The notes beneath the pieces were generated by a model, which was given only the letters and a program-made list of their open reading frames with translations, ran no database searches and was not told the DNA's origin. Below, one piece after another: positions 6,725 through 11,283 of a DNA stretch of 11,283 nt; positions within the stretch are counted from its first letter, which is position 1; each line of letters opens with the position of its first letter. This DNA is from JBMNTU01 sp050945895. GTDB lineage: Bacteria; Bacillota; Clostridia; Christensenellales; Christensenellaceae. The stretch is from assembly GCA_050945895.1 (NCBI GenBank), contig JBMNTU010000076.1:1-11283 (forward strand), given 5' to 3'. A program made the translations under genes and the position numbers.

Positions 6725-6735
6725 CTTAAACTTAC

Positions 6736-7788
6736 ATGGGCTTTTTTAGTATGAACTATAACGACATCGGAATCGACCTTGGAACAGCAAGCGTACTTGT
6801 CTATGTTCGCGGCAAAGGAATCGTTTTGCGGGAGCCTTCCGTTGTAGCGGTAGACCGGCTTTCCGGAAGAATGCTTGCCATTGGCGAAGAGGCCAGAATC
6901 ATGCTTGGCCGAACACCCGGCAACATTATTGCTGTACGTCCTTTAAGAGAGGGTGTTATCTCCAATTTCCACGATACCGAACGTATGCTCCGTTATTTTC
7001 TCCGCAAGGTTATCGGCAAGCGTATATTCTTTAAGCCGCGCGTTGTCGTATGTGTGCCCTCCGGCGTTACAGAAGTGGAAAAACGCTCCGTTATCGAAGC
7101 CACCGAGGAAGCGGGGGCAAAGCACACCTGCCTGATTGAAGAACCCATTGCCGCTGCCATTGGCGCCGGAATTGACATTGGCGCTCCTCAGGGCAACATG
7201 GTTATCGACATTGGCGGCGGTACCGCAGATGTTGCCGTTATTTCGCTGGGCGGCGCTGTTATCAGCGATTCCATCAAAATTGCCGGCGATAAATTTGATG
7301 AATATATTTCCAGATATATCAAGAAAAAATATAATATGCTGATTGGCGAACGGACGGCAGAGGAAATCAAGATCAATATCGGCTCGGCTTTCCCGCGCAA
7401 GGAAGAAGCCTACATGGAAGTAACCGGCCGCAACCTAATTTCCGGGCTCCCCAAAACCATCACCATCAGTTCCAACGAAACGATTGAAGCGATGCAAGAG
7501 CCTTTAAACCGTATTATGGAAACCATGCACGGCGTATTGGAGCGCACGCCGCCCGAGCTGACCGCCGACATCGCGGAAAACGGAATTTGTATGACTGGCG
7601 GCGGTTCGCTGCTTTACGGCCTAGACCGCCTGCTTACGGAGCGCACCAAAATACCATGCTATGTTGCAGAAGATGCCGTGTCCTGTGTAGCAATCGGAAC
7701 GGGCAAAGCGCTTGAGAGCCTCGATGTTTACAGCTCCGGCGCTGTGTACGACTACCGCCGCGGAGATTATTACAATCAGGGATATTAA
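6736..7788 (+). CDS. mbl: Rod-shape determining actin homologue, Mbl/MreB family
   Basis: Product of 350 aa. It has the full actin-fold ATPase signature of MreB/Mbl: phosphate-1 loop GIDLGTA (12-18), GIVLREPSVVAV (28-39), the catalytic Glu in EEPIAAAIGAG (135-145), phosphate-2 DIGGGTAD (158-165), AGDKFD (183-188), LIGERTAEEIK (202-212) and the adenosine loop TGGGSLLYGLD (287-297). Such proteins form membrane-bound filaments that guide lateral cell-wall synthesis. It resembles Bacillus Mbl somewhat more than MreB (for example EEARIMLGRTPGNI, VLERTPPELTADI and the DAVSCVAIGTG end), but the assignment within the family is tentative. It stands alone, without mreC or mreD. The last 18 residues are Tyr-rich (SSGAVYDYRRGDYYNQGY), unlike the short charged end of Bacillus Mbl. 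Transcription is from its own promoter and ends at a hairpin terminator. Confidence 0.92.
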   Translation: MGFFSMNYNDIGIDLGTASVLVYVRGKGIVLREPSVVAVDRLSGRMLAIGEEARIMLGRTPGNIIAVRPLREGVISNFHDTERMLRYFLRKVIGKRIFFKPRVVVCVPSGVTEVEKRSVIEATEEAGAKHTCLIEEPIAAAIGAGIDIGAPQGNMVIDIGGGTADVAVISLGGAVISDSIKIAGDKFDEYISRYIKKKYNMLIGERTAEEIKINIGSAFPRKEEAYMEVTGRNLISGLPKTITISSNETIEAMQEPLNRIMETMHGVLERTPPELTADIAENGICMTGGGSLLYGLDRLLTERTKIPCYVAEDAVSCVAIGTGKALESLDVYSSGAVYDYRRGDYYNQGY

Positions 7789-7808
7789 TGCTTATACAGC
7801 TGAAAATA

Positions 7809-7832
7809 AAAACTGCGCATCCGCGCAGTTTT
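7809..7832. terminator. Bidirectional intrinsic terminator between converging genes
   Basis: A 10-bp stem, AAAACTGCGC (7809-7818) pairing with GCGCAGTTTT (7823-7832), encloses the 4-base loop ATCC. On the plus strand it is followed by a T run (7829-7835) about 20 bases after the mbl stop. On the minus strand the bases after the stem read TTTTTATTTT, about 30 bases after the stop of the EAL gene. It can therefore end both transcripts. Confidence 0.92.
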
Positions 7833-7861
7833 TTTGTGTTTCCTATTCAAAACCCGACCAA

Positions 7862-10009
7862 TCAGTGTATATACTGATCTTCAAAGGCTTGCGCGGGCAT
7901 GGGCCGCGCATAGAAATAGCCTTGTATTACATCGCAATCGATGCTCTCCAAAAATTCAAACTGCAGGCGCGTTTCCACCCCTTCGCAGACCGTTTCAATT
8001 CCCAGCGCCCGAGACATATCGATAATACTTTCAATGATTTTCCGGCTGGATGCGGAAGTGTCCGACTCCTTCAAAAATTCTTTGTCGATTTTGAGAACAT
8101 CTACCGGCAGCTGCCGAAGCGAATTGAGCGAGGAATAGCCCGTGCCAAAATCGTCGATCGCAATCGTGAAGCCCATTTCCTGGACGCTTTTCATAATCTC
8201 TCCCACAGAAAGCGTATCGTTTTCGAACGAACTTTCCGTTACTTCCATTTGCACATACTTCGGCGGTACGGAATAGCGTTTCAGCGTTTCCTTCAGCCGT
8301 TCGAGGTAATTGGGCAGGGCAATTGTCACCTTCGACTGGTTGACGGAAATGGGCAACGCCGTCTTTTCGACATCCAGTTGATATTGCAGCATAGACAGGA
8401 CGCTGTTTAGCACAAAAAAGTCCAGCTCGGCAATAAAACCGTTTACTTCAAACAATGAAATAAACTGGTCGGGGAACACAAACCCCATTTCCTCCGACTC
8501 CCAACGGATGAGCGCTTCTCCGCCGCAGCAGGTTTTTTTCTTGATATCGTACTTCGGCTGAATATATACCTTAAACTCGCCTTTGGAAAGTGCGTGGATC
8601 ATATTCACTTCAATTTTCTTTTGCGTATCCGCTTTTTTCTTCAGCTTCTCGTCGTACACGACTGCCGACCGCTTGGCAAGCCGTTTTGCATCGCGCAGCG
8701 CAAACTGCGCTCCTTCGTTGATTTCCCTGTAGGCAATATTCCTGTCCCTGATGGGGTAAATTCCATACTTGAACGAAACCGATTTTGCAAACTGGCCGCC
8801 CATCTTCACGCTGATCTCGTTTTTCAGATCTCTTGAAAGCTGGCGCGTATCAATCAATTCCCCCTTGGAAAAGAATGCAAATATATCGCTGTTCGTCCTG
8901 AACGCATAATCAAAGCTGTTTTGCAATACCTGCGCAAGAATAACGAGCAATCTGTCTCCCGTGTCGTACCCAAACATAGAATTGAAGCTATGGAAGGACG
9001 CAATATCCAGGTAGGCAAAGCAGCATGGGGTCACTTTTTCCCGTTTTAATGCGTTTTCCACAATTTCCTGCATGCTCACATTATTATAAAGCCCTGTAAG
9101 CGCGTCGTGCCGCCCGGCCTGCGCGCTGCTTTCGCGGACGCTTTTTTCATAAAGCGCCAGCATAAGCAAAACGATTACCCCAAATACGATAGCGCCCACT
9201 GCCTGCAAAATCAACAGAGTAAACAGCGGTGTTTTGCTTGCCGCATCGATATGCGCTCCATAAAACCAGCCTTTAGGCTGTTCGAGCTCCATATAAACAT
9301 TGTAGTGGGAGGTCACTCCCTGCTGGCGGACATAGGACGACACATTCTTGCTTGCATAGCTTGCCGCCCCCGACTCCAGTCCGCTTTTTTCTTCCTCTGT
9401 CATCTCTGACATTTCCGCAGTCATCATTTCTGCTATGGGTTCCGCCCACTCGTTGAAGAGTACAAAATGGGCACGGTCGATCGGTTGCCCCGCTAATATG
9501 GAGGTAAAAAACTGTTCTACAGAGCTAATTTGTGCTACGTGATACTGCCGGTTTTCCTCCATCGGCACCGCCAGCATGACCTTGGTATTTGCGCTGCCCG
9601 CCCCCGTATCTACAAACTGAATGATAAAATCTGCCTCGCCTTGCAGCACAGAAGGGTTTTGCAGCGTATACACTTCGTTTCCGGTCCGATCCGTCGCCAC
9701 ACCGTCATGGTCGATTAGCCAATAGGCATGGCCTTCTTCATCGTGCTGCTCCAAGTTGTTTAAAAACGCTTTCCTGTCGGAATACGTCCTCATTTCGGAC
9801 GCTTCTCCGTATACACCGATTTTTGCTGCCAATTCTTCCGCTTCGCTGTTGATATTATCTTCTATTACCGCATCGGTGCTGTCCAACAGCGAAGACACAA
9901 TCTCTTTTCTCTGTTTTGTTGATTCTATAATGACGTAGGCCTGAAATGCAAGCAACACAACAAAAGCAATTACGATAATCGCAGTAATAACTTTTTTCTT
10001 TCGCGTCAT
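7862..10009 (-). CDS. Membrane sensor protein with degenerate GGDEF and intact EAL domain (probable c-di-GMP phosphodiesterase)
   Basis: Product of 715 aa from the ATG at 10009. The frame could open at GTG 10021, but AGGAG abuts that GTG and lies 11 bases before the ATG. Layout: membrane helix at about 7-28, extracytoplasmic Cache-like sensor region (33-260; family not certain), second helix (262-287), GGDEF domain (about 300-450) and EAL domain (about 476-710). The GGDEF signature reads NSDIF (373-377) and the metal-binding stretch reads LDIASF, so cyclase activity is unlikely, though GTP binding is possible. The EAL domain keeps EAL (498-500), N557, EVTES (589-593), DDFGTGYSSL (619-628), LKIDKEF (639-645) and EGVE (676-679). 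These are the metal ligands and general-base lysine expected of an active c-di-GMP phosphodiesterase. It follows the other GGDEF gene by 33 bp and is probably its operon partner. Confidence 0.92.
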   Translation of the reverse strand: MTRKKKVITAIIVIAFVVLLAFQAYVIIESTKQRKEIVSSLLDSTDAVIEDNINSEAEELAAKIGVYGEASEMRTYSDRKAFLNNLEQHDEEGHAYWLIDHDGVATDRTGNEVYTLQNPSVLQGEADFIIQFVDTGAGSANTKVMLAVPMEENRQYHVAQISSVEQFFTSILAGQPIDRAHFVLFNEWAEPIAEMMTAEMSEMTEEEKSGLESGAASYASKNVSSYVRQQGVTSHYNVYMELEQPKGWFYGAHIDAASKTPLFTLLILQAVGAIVFGVIVLLMLALYEKSVRESSAQAGRHDALTGLYNNVSMQEIVENALKREKVTPCCFAYLDIASFHSFNSMFGYDTGDRLLVILAQVLQNSFDYAFRTNSDIFAFFSKGELIDTRQLSRDLKNEISVKMGGQFAKSVSFKYGIYPIRDRNIAYREINEGAQFALRDAKRLAKRSAVVYDEKLKKKADTQKKIEVNMIHALSKGEFKVYIQPKYDIKKKTCCGGEALIRWESEEMGFVFPDQFISLFEVNGFIAELDFFVLNSVLSMLQYQLDVEKTALPISVNQSKVTIALPNYLERLKETLKRYSVPPKYVQMEVTESSFENDTLSVGEIMKSVQEMGFTIAIDDFGTGYSSLNSLRQLPVDVLKIDKEFLKESDTSASSRKIIESIIDMSRALGIETVCEGVETRLQFEFLESIDCDVIQGYFYARPMPAQAFEDQYIH

Positions 10010-10042
10010 ACCTGCTTCCACTCCTACTTTGGACTTGTCATA
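10010..10042 (-). promoter_or_regulatory. Intercistronic gap with ribosome binding site deciding the EAL gene start
   Basis: Only 33 bp separate the two signalling genes. AGTAGGAGTGGAAGCAGGT stands directly before the ATG at 10009. Its AGGAG is 11 bases from that ATG but adjacent to the in-frame GTG at 10021, so the GTG cannot use it. No promoter or hairpin is visible, which favours one transcript. Confidence 0.6.
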
Positions 10043-11104
10043 CTATTCCATATAGTCCATCATCTGTTTTTTACGCGTATTCATACGCCCGCTTGCCGCC
10101 GCAATCAGATTTTCTATACTGGATTCCTTAGGGTTCCCTGTTGCGTGCCCCACAGCAAAGCTGATTTTTTCCACTTCATCCACATGCAATAAATTATATG
10201 AGACCACTTTTTCGTTTACACGCATTAAAAACTCGTCTACCAAATCATCGTTTGCATCCGGAAACGCCCCAAAAAACGTAACACCGCAAAACCTGCCTAC
10301 AAAACCAAACCCTTCCGCTTGTGTTCTCAGTATGTTGCCAAACTCCGCAACAATGCGGTCTCCCATTTGCGGCCCCAGCGTATCGTTTACTCGCCGCAGG
10401 CGGTTGACTTCAAACATAAATACGGCAACATCGCTCCCAGGTGGGTGGGCCTTTAATTCTGCGATTTGTTTTTCGCACCCCGCCTGGTTGGGCAGTTGGG
10501 TCAGCGGGTCTACATAGGCGATTTTATCCAGCTCTTGCGTACGTTTGCGAAGCGTAACCGTCCGCCCATAGAAGAACACCACGACCGCTATACTTCCTAC
10601 CGCAGCCACGACAAGCCCTATTAACAGGTTGATTGAACGGTCTCCCTGTTTTTCATAAAAGCGCTCTGCCGATGCGACGGCTCGGTCTGCCAACGAAAAA
10701 TGCTCTTCACTCAGGTTATACAGGGACAACCGGCCCTCGCCCTGCCGCACTTGCCCTATTGCCTGTTTGATTTTTTCCCACGTTTCCTGAACCAACAGCA
10801 GATTCTCCGAATACGCTTTGTCCTGCAGCCGCGGCACATCTTTTACTCCGTCTATAAGCCCTGCCATCGCGGCGTCCAGCGTTTCAATCAGCATATCATC
10901 CGGCACATCCTGCAACTCTTTCTTTACCAGCTGTTGCGTTCCTCCACGGATAAAACCCGTGTCATTCATAACACGGGCCGCGCCTCGCAACTCCAAAATA
11001 TTGGAAAAAGCAAAAAAGCCTATACAGCAAAACAAAACTGCTATAACAATAATAATGATATACTCACGTTTTGAAGCCGCTTTTTTCAATTTTCCCGCAC
11101 CCAC
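10043..11104 (-). CDS. Membrane protein with extracytoplasmic helical domain and degenerate GGDEF domain
   Basis: Product of 353 aa. A membrane helix (about 14-35) is followed by a helical extracytoplasmic region (36-157) that starts with RVMNDTGFIRGGTQQLVKKEL (44-64). This resembles the N-terminal helical sensor modules, PilJ-like, seen in many Clostridia GGDEF/EAL proteins. A second helix (158-180) and the cytosolic GGDEF-fold domain (about 190-350) follow, the latter opening with AYVDPLTQLPNQ. The signature GGDEF is replaced by CGVTF (273-277), and the first metal Asp of the LDxD strand is Glu (FEVNRL), while NDTLGPQMGD is kept. Cyclase activity is therefore very unlikely; a regulatory or dimerisation role is inferred. 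The start is uncertain: GTG at 11104 has only a distant AGGG, and an in-frame TTG at 11089 after GCGGGAAAA is also possible. It lies first in the two-gene unit. Confidence 0.85.
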   Translation of the reverse strand: MGAGKLKKAASKREYIIIIVIAVLFCCIGFFAFSNILELRGAARVMNDTGFIRGGTQQLVKKELQDVPDDMLIETLDAAMAGLIDGVKDVPRLQDKAYSENLLLVQETWEKIKQAIGQVRQGEGRLSLYNLSEEHFSLADRAVASAERFYEKQGDRSINLLIGLVVAAVGSIAVVVFFYGRTVTLRKRTQELDKIAYVDPLTQLPNQAGCEKQIAELKAHPPGSDVAVFMFEVNRLRRVNDTLGPQMGDRIVAEFGNILRTQAEGFGFVGRFCGVTFFGAFPDANDDLVDEFLMRVNEKVVSYNLLHVDEVEKISFAVGHATGNPKESSIENLIAAASGRMNTRKKQMMDYME

Positions 11105-11147
11105 ACTTCAAAAGCAAAACCCTGCGTGGCTTTAACAAATTATTCCT

Positions 11148-11153
11148 ACTATA
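11148..11153 (-). promoter_or_regulatory. Possible -10 element of the GGDEF-EAL operon
   Basis: TATAGT on the minus strand matches five of six -10 bases and lies about 44 bases before the GTG start. At 17 bp upstream the -35 position has only AAAACA, a poor match, so an activator may be needed or the site may be chance. Confidence 0.3.
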
Positions 11154-11185
11154 CAATTGGAAGGCTTAACTGTTTTTGTTAATCT

Positions 11186-11219
11186 AAAAATACAGCAAAT
11201 GGTCACCAAAAATACAGCA
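11186..11219. repeat. Two 12-bp direct repeats 22 bp apart
   Basis: AAAAATACAGCA occurs exactly at 11186-11197 and at 11208-11219. The 22-bp period is about two turns of the helix. The bases between contain the palindrome GGTCACC or GGTGACC (11201-11207). Directly repeated sites of this kind near a TG...CA boundary are typical of IS21-family ends, and equally of a tandem activator site upstream of a promoter. Confidence 0.6.
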
Positions 11220-11283
11220 CATGCCCAGAGATAAAACGGGCATCTCAGCACCGAGCTAAAACTGCTATCCTTTAGAGTGCTAC

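Larger units (their letters stand above)
6542..6735. other. Divergent intergenic region between the yybS-like operon and mbl
   Basis: This stretch of 194 bp contains the mbl promoter and palindrome described separately, a perfect 10-bp palindrome TTGGGCCCAA (6596-6605), and an 8-bp direct repeat CAATGTAA (6603-6610 and 6631-6638). For the leftward operon I see only a poor promoter candidate, TTGCTG (6628-6633) and TTACAT (6605-6610) with 17 bp between them on the minus strand. The start of that operon therefore remains unresolved. Confidence 0.5.
11105..11283. other. Right-edge non-coding stretch upstream of the GGDEF gene
   Basis: No convincing gene starts or ends here. It holds the direct repeats and weak promoter listed separately, an inverted repeat TTAAC-N7-GTTAA (11166-11182) and an inverted repeat ATGCCC-N11-GGGCAT (11221-11243). 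A minus-strand frame is open from the edge to a TAA at 11132-11134 for about 50 codons without a good start, and I do not call it a gene. Confidence 0.5.

Noticed and set aside
11132..11281. Minus-strand open frame of about 50 codons from the right edge
   Set aside because: It has no good start or ribosome binding site, a Cys/Phe-rich composition and runs through the repeat cluster. It could be the tail of a gene beyond the edge, but nothing supports this.
11105..11283. c-di-GMP riboswitch upstream of the GGDEF-EAL operon
   Set aside because: I looked for the conserved GEMM-type elements (for example GCACAGGGCAAACC-like and tetraloop receptor segments) and found none, and the likely leader is too short.
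1..11283. CRISPR array, tRNA or rRNA genes, defence or prophage genes
   Set aside because: No regularly spaced repeats, no cloverleaf-like or rRNA-like sequence, and no phage, nuclease or toxin-like products were seen on either strand.

Overview
The window reads as a chromosomal segment of a Firmicute, most likely a Clostridia-type anaerobe of moderate GC content. The main reason is the gene order yybS-like, gdpP-like, rplI, dnaB, which is a conserved Firmicutes block, together with an Mbl/MreB-type actin and strong GGAGG-like ribosome binding sites. A more precise placement (for example Christensenellales) is only a guess.

Positions 1-6541 are one long minus-strand gene train. In transcription order it holds a DUF2232/YybS-like membrane protein, a stand-alone DHH-DHHA1 phosphoesterase in the gdpP slot, ribosomal protein bL9 (rplI), the replicative helicase (dnaB), a YjcF/ElaA-like GNAT acetyltransferase, an RluA-family pseudouridine synthase homologue with altered catalytic motifs, and a secreted-SH3/transmembrane protein. 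The first five genes overlap by 4-8 bp and are probably translationally coupled. A 90-bp gap before the RluA-like gene contains a good sigma-A-type promoter, so the last two genes may form a separately started sub-operon. The first 12 codons of another minus-strand gene lie at the left edge.

Positions 6542-6735 are a divergent intergenic region with a strong plus-strand promoter whose -10 box sits in a near-perfect 24-bp palindrome. It drives a monocistronic mbl/mreB-like gene (6736-7788), which ends at a bidirectional terminator shared with the converging operon to its right.

Positions 7862-11104 are a two-gene minus-strand cyclic-di-GMP signalling cassette. The first gene is a membrane protein with an extracytoplasmic helical domain and a GGDEF domain whose signature is lost. 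The second is a membrane sensor-GGDEF-EAL protein with a degenerate GGDEF and an apparently intact EAL phosphodiesterase. The right edge (11105-11283) has no clear gene. It holds two 12-bp direct repeats 22 bp apart plus inverted repeats, either regulatory sites or the end of an IS21-like element.

Most of the window is ordinary housekeeping. The points most worth a second look are the GdpP homologue lacking its membrane, PAS and GGDEF parts, the RluA homologue with rewritten active-site motifs, the pairing of two degenerate GGDEF proteins with one intact EAL domain, and the palindrome at the mbl promoter. I did not find a clear new defence or mobile system.
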